The notes: generated by a model not told the origin, from the letters alone. 64,000 nt of DNA from Alkalicoccus daliensis (GCF_900103955.1 NZ_FNIL01000001.1:434001-498000), one strand, 5' to 3'; positions 34,709 to 45,404 are shown, numbered from the stretch's first letter. A program made the numbers and translations.

Positions 34709-36226
34709 ATGAGCAGTGAAGCGATAGTGGAAGAATTTCAGGAATACATACAAAAAATTAGTCATCTTGAGGAAGCAATTGGTTTGATGACCTGGGACCT
34801 CCGCACAGGAGCTCCTAAAAAAGGAGCTGCCAGGCGTGGTGAAGTAATCGGCACTCTGTCATCTGAAGTTTTTCAATTATCCACCTCCTCTCATTTGAAA
34901 GAGATGATATCTCATTTAAACCAGGAGGAAACATGGATTTCTTTAGACGAAATTACTAAGGGAAGCGTGAAAGAATGTGAGAAAACGATTCGAAAGTTTG
35001 AAAATGTGCCTGCGGATGAATTTAAAGCTTTTATAATATTGACTGCTCAGGCTGAGCAGGCGTGGGAAGATGCAAAGGATAAAGGGGATTTCGCCTCATT
35101 CCAGCCATACTTAGAAAAAATAGTGGATTATCAACGTAATTATGCAGATTGGAAAGGATTCAAGGGAAACAGGTATAATGCACTTCTGGATGATTTTGAA
35201 CCAGGTTTGACTACTGACACCATAGACGAAGTGTTTACCCAGCTAAAAGAAGCGATTGTGCCTTTAGTAGAGAAAATTTCTAAGCAGAATGCGCCGGAAA
35301 CAAACTATCTGTTTAAAAAATTTCCCGTGGAGCAGCAGAAGAGATTCAGCAGAAAAATTCTGGAAAGCATGCAGTACGATTTTCAGGCAGGCAGACTGGA
35401 TACTACGGTACACCCATTTGCAATAGGACTTAATCCTGGTGATGTCAGAGTAACCACGAAATATGATGAGTTCGACTTTCGAACTGCTGTATTTGGTACG
35501 ATTCATGAAGGCGGCCACGCGCTGTATGAGCAGAATATTCATCCTTCCCTGGCAGGAACTCCTCTTGCTGGAGGAACGTCGATGGGGATTCACGAATCGC
35601 AGTCCCTGTTCTGGGAAAATTTTATCGGCAGACGGTTCGGTTTTTGGGAGAAGCATTTTGATTTACTGAAGGAATTTGCTCCCGGACAGTTTCAGGGAAT
35701 TTCTTTAGATGAATTTTACAAAGCTGTGAATGTGGCAGGCCCTTCGCTTATCCGCATCGAAGCTGACGAATTAACATACTGCCTGCATATTATTCTCCGC
35801 TATGAGCTGGAAAAAGCTCTGATCAATGGGGATATAGAAGTGACAGATCTTCCAGAAAAATGGAATGAAAAAATGGAAGAACTGCTTGGTATAAAACCTT
35901 CGCATGATGGTGAGGGTGTACTGCAGGATGTTCACTGGGCAGGGGGAGCATTCGGGTATTTTCCTTCCTACGCCCTGGGGTATGTTTATGCAGCACAGCT
36001 GCAGGCAGCAATGCAGAAGGATCTGCCTCAGTTTGAAGAACTGATTTCTTCTGGTAATTTAGCCCCAATAAAGGAATGGCTAACTGAGAACGTACATCAG
36101 CACGGAAAATTAAAAGATCCGCTGCAGATTTTACATGACGCAGCCGGAGAAAAAATAGACGCTTCTCATTTAATTCATTATTTAACGGATAAATATGAAG
36201 AAGTTTACAATCTGAGAGAGCAATGA
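34709..36226 (+). CDS. M32 metallocarboxypeptidase (Taq type, YpwA-like)
   Basis: A 505-residue soluble zinc carboxypeptidase. The zinc motif H-E-G-G-H lies near residue 266, with the third ligand expected in the following G-x-x-M-G-I-H-E-S-Q-S block. Length and the N-terminal M-T-W-D-x-R-T-x-x-P-K segment match carboxypeptidase Taq/YpwA. It removes C-terminal residues of broad specificity. ATG 34709 follows AAGGAGAG; the upstream ATG at 34676 lacks a site. Confidence 0.93.
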   Translation: MSSEAIVEEFQEYIQKISHLEEAIGLMTWDLRTGAPKKGAARRGEVIGTLSSEVFQLSTSSHLKEMISHLNQEETWISLDEITKGSVKECEKTIRKFENVPADEFKAFIILTAQAEQAWEDAKDKGDFASFQPYLEKIVDYQRNYADWKGFKGNRYNALLDDFEPGLTTDTIDEVFTQLKEAIVPLVEKISKQNAPETNYLFKKFPVEQQKRFSRKILESMQYDFQAGRLDTTVHPFAIGLNPGDVRVTTKYDEFDFRTAVFGTIHEGGHALYEQNIHPSLAGTPLAGGTSMGIHESQSLFWENFIGRRFGFWEKHFDLLKEFAPGQFQGISLDEFYKAVNVAGPSLIRIEADELTYCLHIILRYELEKALINGDIEVTDLPEKWNEKMEELLGIKPSHDGEGVLQDVHWAGGAFGYFPSYALGYVYAAQLQAAMQKDLPQFEELISSGNLAPIKEWLTENVHQHGKLKDPLQILHDAAGEKIDASHLIHYLTDKYEEVYNLREQ

Positions 36227-36310
36227 TGTTATGAGTGTTTTCAATTAGGGTAGTAGAGAGGTAATTGGAACTAAGCAAATAATACTCCTCTGAGAAAGGA
36301 TGATACTCTC

Positions 36311-37267
36311 TTGATTGAATTTGATCAGGTAACGAAGCAGTTTCCAGACGGTACAAAAGCAGTAAATAACATTAACTTCCGGGTGAAAGAAGGAGAATTT
36401 TTTGTTCTGATTGGTCCCAGCGGATGCGGTAAAACTACAACATTAAAAATGATCAACCGCCTGATTGATGCTTCAGAAGGCACGATAAAGATTAACGATG
36501 AAAATATTTTATCGAAAAATCTTCACAAGCTGCGCTGGGAAATAGGATATGTACTTCAGCAGATTGCTTTATTTCCCCATATGACGATTGCAGAGAATAT
36601 CGCAATTGTACCTGAATTGAAAAAATGGAGTAAATCAGATACGAATGCAAGAATAGATGAGCTGCTGGAAATGGTGGGGCTTCATCCGGGTACATATCGT
36701 GACCGGCTGCCCAGCGAATTGTCCGGGGGCCAGCAGCAGCGGATAGGTGTGGTGAGAGCACTTGCCGGAAATCCGGATATTCTCCTGATGGACGAACCTT
36801 TCAGCGCTCTGGATCCTCTCAGCAGAGACCAGCTGCAGCAGGATGTAGGTGATCTGCAGAAACAGATAAAGAAGACAATTGTTTTCGTTACACATGACAT
36901 TAATGAAGCACTTCTTTTAGCAGACAGAATTGCTATTATGCAGGAAGGCAGCATCGTGCAGGTAGATACTCCTGAAAATATTTTGGATCACCCTGCCAAT
37001 GATTTTGTAAGGTCATTTATAGGAAATAAAACGAATCCATGGAAAGAAACAGTAGAAAAAGTCATGTCTGAAACAGATGCTCCAGGGGCACCGGTCATTC
37101 CGCATACCGCTACTCTTACGAAGGCAGTGGACCAGCTGAAGGCATCTGAAAAAGATGTGCTGCGGGTATTAAACCGGAATGAAGCCGTGGGAAGCATTTC
37201 TTACAAACAGATTGTTCATTATCTGAGTGACTTTGAGGCTTCTGTGAAAGAAGAGGTGCAGAAATGA
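36311..37267 (+). CDS. opuCA: OpuC/OpuB-type ABC transporter ATPase
   Basis: A 318-residue ATP-binding subunit of a glycine betaine/carnitine/choline importer. Walker A is G-P-S-G-C-G-K-T-T, the signature L-S-G-G-Q-Q-Q-R, and Walker B L-L-M-D-E-P-F-S-A-L-D. The C-terminal regulatory part (about 245-318) is shorter than the two-CBS tail of B. subtilis OpuCA and would hold at most one CBS-like unit. Start is TTG 36311, with AAAGGATG rather far upstream. It overlaps the permease gene by ATGA. The symbol is by resemblance; substrate is not certain. Confidence 0.85.
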   Translation: MIEFDQVTKQFPDGTKAVNNINFRVKEGEFFVLIGPSGCGKTTTLKMINRLIDASEGTIKINDENILSKNLHKLRWEIGYVLQQIALFPHMTIAENIAIVPELKKWSKSDTNARIDELLEMVGLHPGTYRDRLPSELSGGQQQRIGVVRALAGNPDILLMDEPFSALDPLSRDQLQQDVGDLQKQIKKTIVFVTHDINEALLLADRIAIMQEGSIVQVDTPENILDHPANDFVRSFIGNKTNPWKETVEKVMSETDAPGAPVIPHTATLTKAVDQLKASEKDVLRVLNRNEAVGSISYKQIVHYLSDFEASVKEEVQK

Positions 37268-38820
37268 AGCTATTCGCTGTACAGACATTTTTCCAGCTTG
37301 GAAGAGACAGGTCCGATCTATTAATTAATGCTTTATGGGAACATATTGAAATGTCCCTGATATCCTTGTTAATAGCAGTATTTATCGCAGTTCCTCTCGG
37401 TATATTTCTCGCAATGTATAAAAAAGGCGCAGAACCAGTCATTGGCACGACAGCTGTCATTCAGACTATCCCGAGTCTGGCACTTCTCGGATTTCTGATC
37501 CCGTTTGTAGGTATTGGAACAATGCCTGCGATTATCGCTTTAAGTGCTTATGCGCTGATGCCTATACTAAGAAACACGTATACCGGTGTTAAAGGGGTGG
37601 ATCCGGCATTATCAGAAGCTGCCCGCGGAATGGGAATGAATTACGGACAGCAGCTGATGAAAGTAATGCTTCCTTTAGCTATGCCTACAATTATGGCAGG
37701 GATCAGAACTGGAATGGTATTAATAGTAGGCACTGCTACACTGGCTGCGCTTGTAGGAGCAGGCGGGCTTGGAGATTTAATCATGACAGGGTTAAACCGG
37801 AGCAATAACTACTATATTCTACTGGGCGCAATTCCTGCAGCTCTGCTTGCATTATTTTTTGATGCAGTGCTCAGAATTACTGAAAGAAAATCAAGCGGTT
37901 CCTCCATTACACCAATTTTTATCGTGGTACTGGCAGCTGTACTGGTGGTAGCAACGCCGAATGTCCTGCAGGCGCTTAACCTGGCTGAAGATGAACCGGA
38001 AGAGATCGTCATTGCAGGAAAAATAGGTGCTGAACCGGAAATCGTTATTAATATGTATAAATTATTAATTGAAGAAGAAACAGATTATGAGGTAATACTT
38101 GAACCGGGACTTGGCCAGACAGATATTGTTTTCCAGGCTCTCTTAAATGAAGATATTGACGGCTATTTTGAATTTACAGGAACTGCAATCACCAACCTGC
38201 TGAATGAAGAACCTGTCAGCAATGATGAGCAGGAAGCATATGAACAGGCACGGGAAGGAATGCTGGAAGAATTTAATCTCGTTTTCCTCGAGCCGATGGC
38301 CTACCAGAATACTTATGCTCTCGCGATTACGGAAGAAATGGCAGAGGAAACAGGTGTAGAAACAATTTCAGATTTAACCGCAATTGAAGATGAATTAACT
38401 GCTGCTTTTACATTTGAATTTGCAGATAGAGATAACGATGGATACCCGGGAGTGCAGGAAGTTTATGGATTAGATATTAATGATGTGCAGACGATGGATC
38501 CCGGCCTTCGTTCCGAAGCGCTTGTAGCTGGAGATGTAGATTTAATTGATGCTTATTCGACAGACAGTTATATGATTCGTTATAACCTCGTAACACTGGA
38601 GGATGATGAGAATTTATTTCCGCCGTTTAATGGTGCACCTTTATTCAGGGAAGATGTACTAATGGAATTTCCGGAAATTGAAAATATTCTTAATCAGCTC
38701 GGGGGCAGAATTTCTGAAGAAGAAATGATGGAAATGAACTATCAGGTAGATGTGGAAGATGCGGACGAGGAAGAAGTAGCAAGAAATTATCTTATAGAAG
38801 CAGGGTTATTGGAGGAGTGA
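37264..38820 (+). CDS. OpuC-type permease fused to solute-binding domain
   Basis: A 518-residue fusion. Residues 1-210 are the membrane permease (about six helices, with the E-A-A-R-G-M-G loop that contacts the ATPase). After a further membrane anchor (about 215-235), residues 245-518 are an OpuAC/ProX-type compatible-solute-binding domain held on the outside. Separate subunits are found in B. subtilis OpuC, so this is the two-gene form. The binding domain is markedly rich in Glu and Asp, as in proteins exposed to high salt. It should import an osmoprotectant with the ATPase encoded just upstream. Confidence 0.88.
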   Translation: MKLFAVQTFFQLGRDRSDLLINALWEHIEMSLISLLIAVFIAVPLGIFLAMYKKGAEPVIGTTAVIQTIPSLALLGFLIPFVGIGTMPAIIALSAYALMPILRNTYTGVKGVDPALSEAARGMGMNYGQQLMKVMLPLAMPTIMAGIRTGMVLIVGTATLAALVGAGGLGDLIMTGLNRSNNYYILLGAIPAALLALFFDAVLRITERKSSGSSITPIFIVVLAAVLVVATPNVLQALNLAEDEPEEIVIAGKIGAEPEIVINMYKLLIEEETDYEVILEPGLGQTDIVFQALLNEDIDGYFEFTGTAITNLLNEEPVSNDEQEAYEQAREGMLEEFNLVFLEPMAYQNTYALAITEEMAEETGVETISDLTAIEDELTAAFTFEFADRDNDGYPGVQEVYGLDINDVQTMDPGLRSEALVAGDVDLIDAYSTDSYMIRYNLVTLEDDENLFPPFNGAPLFREDVLMEFPEIENILNQLGGRISEEEMMEMNYQVDVEDADEEEVARNYLIEAGLLEE

Positions 38821-38869
38821 AGCGAATTTATTAAAGGAGGTAAGAATTTTTCGTTAAGGGGGGAACGTA

Positions 38870-39292
38870 ATGTTCAAAAAAATTCTTTTGGCCGGCGATG
38901 GATCCAATCATTCACGGAGAGCCTGTGAAAAGGCAGCTTTTATCGCAGGAAATACAGAAGGTGCTGTAGTAATGCTTGTTCATGTAGTGGATGATTTACC
39001 TTCTCGTACAGATGTCATGGATGAAGAAATGAAACCGAGAGAAATTCCTGATCACCGGAAAGAACGTGTCCAGCCATTAATAAAGTATCTTGAAAAAGAA
39101 GGAATTCCTGTAGAAGTAAAACATGTATTCGGGGAACCTGGCCCGACGATTGTACGGGAGGCAAATGACAATGAAGTAGACCTGGTTGTTATTGGAAGCC
39201 GGGGTTTAAACCAGTTCCAGCAGATGGTACTGGGGAGTGTGAGCCATAAAGTAGTCAAACGGGCTGTATGTCCCGTGATGGTGGTGAAATAA
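38870..39292 (+). CDS. universal stress protein (UspA family)
   Basis: A 140-residue UspA-fold protein. The ATP-binding type motif G-S-R-G-L-N-x-(9)-G-S-V-S near residue 104 indicates a nucleotide-binding member. Its role is general stress tolerance. AAGGGGGG precedes the ATG, and a second ribosome-site-like AAAGGAGGT lies 30 nt earlier without an evident start codon. It may be co-expressed with the osmoprotectant transporter and the CoA-binding gene. Confidence 0.88.
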   Translation: MFKKILLAGDGSNHSRRACEKAAFIAGNTEGAVVMLVHVVDDLPSRTDVMDEEMKPREIPDHRKERVQPLIKYLEKEGIPVEVKHVFGEPGPTIVREANDNEVDLVVIGSRGLNQFQQMVLGSVSHKVVKRAVCPVMVVK

Positions 39293-39312
39293 AGGTAAAG
39301 GAGCGGAGTATC

Positions 39313-39723
39313 ATGGACAGTAAAGATAAAAAGAAGCTTTTGGAAGAAGCAGAGCATATTGCTATCGTAGGCCTGTCCGATAAACCCTACAGAACTTCTT
39401 ATCAGATTGGAGAAGCATTAATTCAGGCGGGATACAAAATAACACCTGTCAATCCCCATGTAAAAGAGGTATTTGGTGTTAAATCTGTTGATTCCATCAA
39501 AGATTTAGGTGAAGATGTAGATATAATAAATGTCTTCCGCCGAAGTGAATATATATACGAACTTGCAGAGCAGGCGGTGAAAACAAATATCCCGGCTTTC
39601 TGGGCTCAGCTCGGAGTATATGATGCGAAAGCGGAACAGCTGTTGAAAGAAAAAGGGAAGCAGGTGGTGATGAACTCCTGCATTAAAGTGGATCATGCAC
39701 TGCTGGTTGATAAAAATCGTTAA
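39313..39723 (+). CDS. CoA-binding protein (YneT-like)
   Basis: A 136-residue single Rossmann CoA-binding domain, like the N-terminal domain of succinyl-CoA ligase alpha: V-G-L-S-D-K-P-Y-R-T-S near residue 18, V-N-P near 42, and an N-V-F-R-R-S-E segment. Relatives include B. subtilis YneT, which also precedes parE. ATG 39313 follows AAAGGAGCGGAG. In B. subtilis plsY is close by; it is absent here. Confidence 0.87.
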   Translation: MDSKDKKKLLEEAEHIAIVGLSDKPYRTSYQIGEALIQAGYKITPVNPHVKEVFGVKSVDSIKDLGEDVDIINVFRRSEYIYELAEQAVKTNIPAFWAQLGVYDAKAEQLLKEKGKQVVMNSCIKVDHALLVDKNR

Positions 39724-39733
39724 AAGCACTGCT

Positions 39734-39768
39734 GCCCGTCAGTTGAAACCAGCTGGCGGGATATTTTT
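39734..39768 (+). terminator. intrinsic terminator before parE
   Basis: CCCGTCAGTTG pairs with CAGCTGGCGGG with G-T wobbles, followed by ATATTTTTAT. Confidence 0.7.
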
Positions 39769-39811
39769 ATGTATGATTCCTGCCGTAATTCTAAAAAATG
39801 CGTACATACGT

Positions 39812-39840
39812 TTGACAAAAAGGGGCACTTTCCGTTAATA
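39812..39840 (+). promoter_or_regulatory. sigma-A promoter of parE-parC
   Basis: A perfect TTGACA at 39812-39817 is followed after 17 nt by TTAATA (39835-39840), with TAATAA overlapping. It lies about 90 nt upstream of parE. Confidence 0.75.
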
Positions 39841-39932
39841 ATAGAGAGAGACGATCGTGAAACGAACGAAAAACTGTGGTAGAGTGATACAGGCAGTGAA
39901 CAGTTGTCGGGATTGAGAAGGGGGACCAAAGG

Positions 39933-41897
39933 GTGGTAAAACAAACATTTGACTATAATGATGAAGCAATCCAGGTGTTAGAAGGTCTGGAAGCGGTTCG
40001 TAAAAGACCCGGAATGTATATAGGAAGTACAGATCATCGTGGGCTGCATCACCTAATATTTGAAATAGTAGATAATTCAGTAGATGAAATTCTCGCAGGG
40101 TACGGCGATAAAATAATAGTTACTATTCAAAAAGATAACAGTATTACTGTTGCAGATAATGGCAGAGGGTATCCTGTCGGGATGCATGCTACAGGCAAAC
40201 CAACACCGGAAGTTATTTTAACTGTGCTGCACGCAGGGGGTAAATTCGGCCAGGGCGGTTATAAAACAAGCGGCGGGCTGCACGGCGTCGGTGCCTCTGT
40301 TGTAAATGCACTTTCTTCTGAATTAAAAGTAAAAATTTTTCGTGATGGCTCTGTATACGAACAAAAGTTCGCAGATGGAGGAAAACCTGTTACCACGTTA
40401 GAGAAAAAAGGAAATACTGCGAAATCAGGAACAGAACTTACGTTTAAACCAGATGAAAGTGTATTTTCCACTACTGTTTATAATTATGAGACTGTAGCTG
40501 AAAGACTTCGGGAAGCAGCTTTTCTGCTGAAAGGCCTGACAATAGAATTAATAGATAAGAGACACGATGAAAGAGAAGTTTTTTATTTTGAAACCGGTCT
40601 GGAAGCTTTTGTGGCTTATTTGAACGAAGACAAAGAAACACTTCATCCTGTTGTTTCTGTGGAAGGAAAACACGAAAACATCGAAGTGGATTTTGCATTT
40701 CAATATAACGATGCATATACGGAAAATATGCTTTCGTTTGTAAATAATGTACGCACTAAAGACGGTGGTACACATGAACTGGGTGCGAAGACTGCAATTA
40801 CCCGTACAATCAATGAACATGCACGCAAACTTGGATTATTAAAGGAAAAAGAAAAGAATCTGGACGGCAGTGATATTCGTGAAGGGTTTATCGGTGTTCT
40901 TTCTGTACGCGTTCCTGAAGAGATTCTTCAATTTGAGGGACAAACAAAAAGCAAACTGGGAACAGCTTCAGCCAGAGCGGCTGTAGATGCCGTTCTTACA
41001 GCGAAACTTTCGTATTACCTGGAGGAAAACCCGGACTTCAGCAATAAGTTAATTAAAAAGGCGATAAGAGCTTCCCAGGCAAGAGAAGCTGCTCGCAAAG
41101 CCAGAGAGGAAGCAAGGAGCGGGAAGAAAAACAAAAGAAAAGATGCGATGCTTTCCGGCAAGCTGACTCCTGCGCAGTCAAAAAATGCAGATAAAAATGA
41201 ACTTTATCTTGTCGAGGGTGATTCTGCAGGCGGATCCGCAAAACAGGGAAGGGACCGTAAATTTCAGGCAGTGCTTCCTTTAAGGGGAAAAGTTATCAAT
41301 ACTGAAAAAGCAAAACTTGCTGATATTATGAAAAATGAAGAAATTCGCACGATTATATATGCAATTGGCGGAGATGTAGGAGCGGATTTTGATGTAACGA
41401 ATATTAATTACGATAAAGTAGTTATTATGACGGATGCTGACACGGATGGTGCCCATATCCAGGTTCTGCTGCTTACTTTCTTTTACCGTTATATGAAGCC
41501 GCTGATTGAATCCGGAAAAATATACATTGCACTGCCGCCGCTTTACAAAGTAAGTAAAGGAACCGGCAAGAAACAGAAAATTGAATATGCGTGGGATGAA
41601 AATGGTCTTGCAGAAGCTGCCGCTAAGGTTGGCAAAGGATATACTGTGCAGCGTTATAAAGGTCTTGGAGAAATGGACGCAACACAATTGTGGGAAACTA
41701 CCATGGATCCTGAAACCCGAACGTTAGTAAGAGTAACGCTAGATGATGTAGCGCGTGCTGAAAAACATATTTCCACTTTAATGGGAGATAAAGTAGAGCC
41801 GCGAAGAAGATGGATTGAGAAAAATGTGGAATTTGGATTAAACGAAGAAACAAATATTCTGGAGAACCAGAGTTTACACGTAACAGAGGAGGAATAG
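39933..41897 (+). CDS. parE: DNA topoisomerase IV subunit B
   Basis: The ATPase subunit of topoisomerase IV, which decatenates daughter chromosomes. The 654 residues show the GHKL ATPase motifs (E-I-V-D-N-S-V-D-E, D-N-G-R-G, G-L-H-G-V-G-A-S-V-V-N-A-L-S) and the TOPRIM part (L-Y-L-V-E-G-D-S-A-G-G-S-A, M-T-D-A-D-T-D-G-A-H-I). Start is GTG 39933, with AAGGGGG 9-10 nt upstream. parC follows after 3 bp. The pair lies about 1-5 kb from a dif-like site, where decatenation occurs. Confidence 0.96.
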   Translation: MVKQTFDYNDEAIQVLEGLEAVRKRPGMYIGSTDHRGLHHLIFEIVDNSVDEILAGYGDKIIVTIQKDNSITVADNGRGYPVGMHATGKPTPEVILTVLHAGGKFGQGGYKTSGGLHGVGASVVNALSSELKVKIFRDGSVYEQKFADGGKPVTTLEKKGNTAKSGTELTFKPDESVFSTTVYNYETVAERLREAAFLLKGLTIELIDKRHDEREVFYFETGLEAFVAYLNEDKETLHPVVSVEGKHENIEVDFAFQYNDAYTENMLSFVNNVRTKDGGTHELGAKTAITRTINEHARKLGLLKEKEKNLDGSDIREGFIGVLSVRVPEEILQFEGQTKSKLGTASARAAVDAVLTAKLSYYLEENPDFSNKLIKKAIRASQAREAARKAREEARSGKKNKRKDAMLSGKLTPAQSKNADKNELYLVEGDSAGGSAKQGRDRKFQAVLPLRGKVINTEKAKLADIMKNEEIRTIIYAIGGDVGADFDVTNINYDKVVIMTDADTDGAHIQVLLLTFFYRYMKPLIESGKIYIALPPLYKVSKGTGKKQKIEYAWDENGLAEAAAKVGKGYTVQRYKGLGEMDATQLWETTMDPETRTLVRVTLDDVARAEKHISTLMGDKVEPRRRWIEKNVEFGLNEETNILENQSLHVTEEE

Positions 41898-41900
41898 GTT

Positions 41901-44327
41901 TTGGCAGAAAATGAACGTTATCTCGATCTTCCTTTAGAAGAAGTGCTTGGAGATCGTTTTGGCAGATACAGCAAATATATTATACAGGACCGTGCGCTTC
42001 CAGATGCGAGAGATGGTCTGAAGCCGGTGCAGAGAAGAATATTATATGCGATGCATATGGATAAAAATACTTCAGATAAACCATTTAGAAAATCTGCAAA
42101 AACTGTCGGTAATGTAATTGGTAATTATCATCCCCACGGAGATTCTTCCGTGTATGAAGCAATGATCAGGCAGAGCCAGGACTGGAAAATGCGGATGCCT
42201 CTTGTGGAGATGCACGGAAATAACGGATCTGTTGATGGAGATCCGCCTGCCGCAATGCGTTATACAGAAGCAAGACTCGCTAAGCTGTCTGAAGCGATGC
42301 TTGAAAATATAACAAAAAATACAGTGGACTTCATGCCCAACTTTGATGATTCACAAAATGAACCGGTAGTGCTGCCTGCATCGTTTCCAAATCTGCTTGT
42401 AAATGGCTCCACGGGAATTTCCAGTGGTTATGCAACTGATATACCTCCGCATGCACTTAGCGAAATTATTGATGCTACGGTACATTTAATTGACAATCCT
42501 GAAGCAGATATCGCTGCGTTAATGAAGTATGTCAAAGGTCCGGATTTTCCTACCGGGGGCATCATTCAGGGTGTAGAAGGCATACAGAAAGCATATGAAA
42601 CCGGCAAAGGAAAAGTAGTCGTACGCGGCAGGGCAGAGATTGAATCAATCCGTGGCGGCAAGGAGCAGATAGTTATAACAGAAATTCCTTTTGAAATAAA
42701 TAAAGCGAATTTAGTGAAAAAGATGGATGAACTCCGCATTGATAAAAAAGTCGAAGGCATCGCTGAAGTAAGAGATGAAACAGATCGTACAGGCATGCGG
42801 ATAGTTGTGGAATTGAAAAAAGATGCTGATGCAAAAGGAATTTTACATTTTCTTTATAAGAGCACCGATCTGCAGACCCAATTTAACTTTAATATGGTTG
42901 CAATTGCTCACAAAACACCGCAGTTAATGAATCTTAAGCAGCTTTTAAGTGCATATATAACGCATCAGAAAGAAGTTATTACAAGACGCACACAGTATGA
43001 CCTTTTAAAAGCGCAGGAGCGCGCTCATATTGTCGAAGGTCTTATTAAGGCTATATCTATCCTCGATGAAGTAATTGCAGAAATTCGCAGCGCATCGGAT
43101 AAAAAAGATGCGAAAGAAAAACTGGAACTGAAATTCGGTTTCACTCCGGAACAGTCGGAAGCAATTGTTACTTTACAGCTGTACCGATTAACTAATACGG
43201 ATGTTACTACGCTGGAAAAAGAAGCTGCAGAACTGCAGAAAAGTATTACGCAGTGGGAAGCATTGCTTGCTTCAGATAAAAAACTGGCTTCCCAGATGAA
43301 AAAAGAGTTAAAACAAGTCAGAAAAACGTTTGCTGATGAGAGGAATACATCAGTGGAGGCAGAAATTGAAGAAATTAAAATAGATCTTGAAGTTATGGTC
43401 CCTGCAGAAGATGTACGTGTTTCTGTTACAAAAGAAGGCTATATAAAACGTTCGAGCCTCCGCAGCTATGGAGCCTCAAACGGTGAACCTCCTGCAATGA
43501 AAGAAACTGACAGGCTGCTCTATTCCAGTGATATCAATACTACAGATACGCTGCTCGTATTTACAAAGCAGGGGTATTATATCTATCTGCCTGTGCATAA
43601 GCTTCCAGAAACTAAATGGAAAGACAGCGGGCAGCACATAGCAAATGTAGTAGCAGTAAGTCAGGAAGACAGCATCGTGAATGTCATTCCTGTGAAATCA
43701 TTTAATCAAGCTGAACAGTACCTTACTTTTGTCACGAAGTATGGAATGGTAAAAAGAACTTTATTAAAGGAATATGAAGCACAACGGTACTCTAAAGCAT
43801 TAATGGCAGTAAAAGTAAAAAAAGATGATGAGGTAGTTTCTGTACGATTAACAAATGGAAATGACAATCTCTTTTTCTTCACTTATACAGGATATGCTTT
43901 ATACTATGCTGAAACAGAAGTGACGCCAACAGGACAACGCACTTCAGGTATGAAGGCTGTGAATTTAAAAGAAGAAGACTTCATCACTGCATTCGATGCT
44001 GCTTCTCCGGAATCTTCTCCTTATCTGTTTGCCCTTACGCAGAGGGCAGCAGTAAAGCGGATGAAATTAGATAAGATGGAAAAACAGGGCAGGGCAACCA
44101 GAGGTATCCGCATCTTAAAAGAATTGAAAAAGGAACCACACAGAGTCGTTGCTGCAGGAACTTTGTATGACAACAGCGTATTGAAAGTACAAACACATGA
44201 CGGGAAGGTCCACGAGATACCCGCACCATCGATCAGATTAAGTGATAGGTATACGAATGGAAGTTTTGTGATAGATATTGAGAAACATGGCGAAATAACT
44301 GATTTCTGGACGGAAGAAATTGAATAA
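41901..44327 (+). CDS. parC: DNA topoisomerase IV subunit A
   Basis: The DNA-cleaving subunit of topoisomerase IV, 808 residues. The active-site Tyr is Y121 in A-M-R-Y-T-E. The quinolone-resistance region reads [11 protein letters not shown], with the wild-type Ser and Glu. Beta-pinwheel blades occupy the last third. Start is TTG 41901 after GAGGAGGAATA. This and parE form one operon. Confidence 0.96.
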   Translation: MAENERYLDLPLEEVLGDRFGRYSKYIIQDRALPDARDGLKPVQRRILYAMHMDKNTSDKPFRKSAKTVGNVIGNYHPHGDSSVYEAMIRQSQDWKMRMPLVEMHGNNGSVDGDPPAAMRYTEARLAKLSEAMLENITKNTVDFMPNFDDSQNEPVVLPASFPNLLVNGSTGISSGYATDIPPHALSEIIDATVHLIDNPEADIAALMKYVKGPDFPTGGIIQGVEGIQKAYETGKGKVVVRGRAEIESIRGGKEQIVITEIPFEINKANLVKKMDELRIDKKVEGIAEVRDETDRTGMRIVVELKKDADAKGILHFLYKSTDLQTQFNFNMVAIAHKTPQLMNLKQLLSAYITHQKEVITRRTQYDLLKAQERAHIVEGLIKAISILDEVIAEIRSASDKKDAKEKLELKFGFTPEQSEAIVTLQLYRLTNTDVTTLEKEAAELQKSITQWEALLASDKKLASQMKKELKQVRKTFADERNTSVEAEIEEIKIDLEVMVPAEDVRVSVTKEGYIKRSSLRSYGASNGEPPAMKETDRLLYSSDINTTDTLLVFTKQGYYIYLPVHKLPETKWKDSGQHIANVVAVSQEDSIVNVIPVKSFNQAEQYLTFVTKYGMVKRTLLKEYEAQRYSKALMAVKVKKDDEVVSVRLTNGNDNLFFFTYTGYALYYAETEVTPTGQRTSGMKAVNLKEEDFITAFDAASPESSPYLFALTQRAAVKRMKLDKMEKQGRATRGIRILKELKKEPHRVVAAGTLYDNSVLKVQTHDGKVHEIPAPSIRLSDRYTNGSFVIDIEKHGEITDFWTEEIE

Positions 44328-44491
44328 TGCTGCGGGCTGCTTTTAGAAAGGCGGCCTGATTGCTTTAACACCAGGTTTTGTTTATAATAATAAACTATAC
44401 AGTAATATACCACTGTAAATATATTAATTAAATTATAATATTCCAGTAAAAACGAAAAACGTACGTTCCTATTTAATAAGGAGGGGTATCC

Positions 44492-45310
44492 GTGCCTTTT
44501 GGTTACAGCGATTATTTGCGTAAAAATAACTATAAAGAATTAACGATAGATGAACATGTAAGGCAACTGGAGTATTTCTTTATGTTTATAGATGATTTAT
44601 ATAAACGGCAAAAAGAACTTTCTGAAATACTGCCGTCAGATATTAAAAAATATTTAGCTTATAAAAAGAGTCAGGATTTAAAAACAACGACGATAAACAA
44701 AATTATTTCTATTTTAAGAAATTTTTTTGATTATGCCTGGACTATCAATGCAGTTGCTGTAGATCCAGCACAAAAAATCCGGTACGAGAATCTTACAGTA
44801 TCTGATCAGGAAAGAAAGCCGTATGAGGAGTATTTAAAAATACTGGATTCAATACTATCAGCAGACATTCCAATAAAAAGAAAAGTCATTTATATACTCG
44901 CTGTAAACGGTTTGAGGCCTGATGAATTTCAAGTGACTTATGATCAGATAATTACTGAAAAATCAAAGGTGCGAATATACATCAGTAAACCTGAACACGA
45001 GCGAATCATCATAATAAACGGAAAATCAGCAGAAGTTATAAAAATATATATAAATACACAAATAAGTGATAATACATTCTTACTGAATTCAAAAACCAGG
45101 GACGGCAAAGAAAAACCAATTGAAAGAATGACCATCAGTCTTAATTTAAAAAAAATCTCAGAATTCGTTCAGTGGGAAGAAACGATAACTACTAATCTGA
45201 TAAGACATGCTTACGCAGTTTATTTGTTAGAAACAGAAACATATGAATCTGCTGCAGAAACTCTTGGTATTGATAAACTGAGTTTAATGAAATTAGTAAG
45301 TACAAAATAA
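44492..45310 (+). CDS. degenerate tyrosine recombinase-like protein
   Basis: A 272-residue protein with the two-part layout of Xer/phage integrases: a SAM-like core-binding domain (about 1-95) and a catalytic-like domain (about 105-270). One active-site Arg is kept in N-G-L-R-P-D-E, and an R-H-A-Y-A segment matches motif II. However, the His two before L-R-H is Asn, the later L-G-H is L-G-I, and the Tyr nucleophile position appears to be Val. It is therefore probably unable to cut DNA but may still bind it. GTG 44492 follows AAGGAGGGG. It ends 67 bp from the dif-like site. Confidence 0.75.
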   Translation: MPFGYSDYLRKNNYKELTIDEHVRQLEYFFMFIDDLYKRQKELSEILPSDIKKYLAYKKSQDLKTTTINKIISILRNFFDYAWTINAVAVDPAQKIRYENLTVSDQERKPYEEYLKILDSILSADIPIKRKVIYILAVNGLRPDEFQVTYDQIITEKSKVRIYISKPEHERIIIINGKSAEVIKIYINTQISDNTFLLNSKTRDGKEKPIERMTISLNLKKISEFVQWEETITTNLIRHAYAVYLLETETYESAAETLGIDKLSLMKLVSTK

Positions 45311-45370
45311 TTTTGTTTTGTCTCATTTCTTAAAGTAATCTTCTTAATTGAGACAATAGATTCTCTTTGG

Positions 45371-45404
<34 letters not shown>

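Noticed and set aside
44492-45310. Recombinase-like gene as evidence of an integrated prophage or integrative element
   Set aside because: No phage, transfer or cargo genes and no direct repeats flank it; the catalytic residues are degraded and it sits beside dif.
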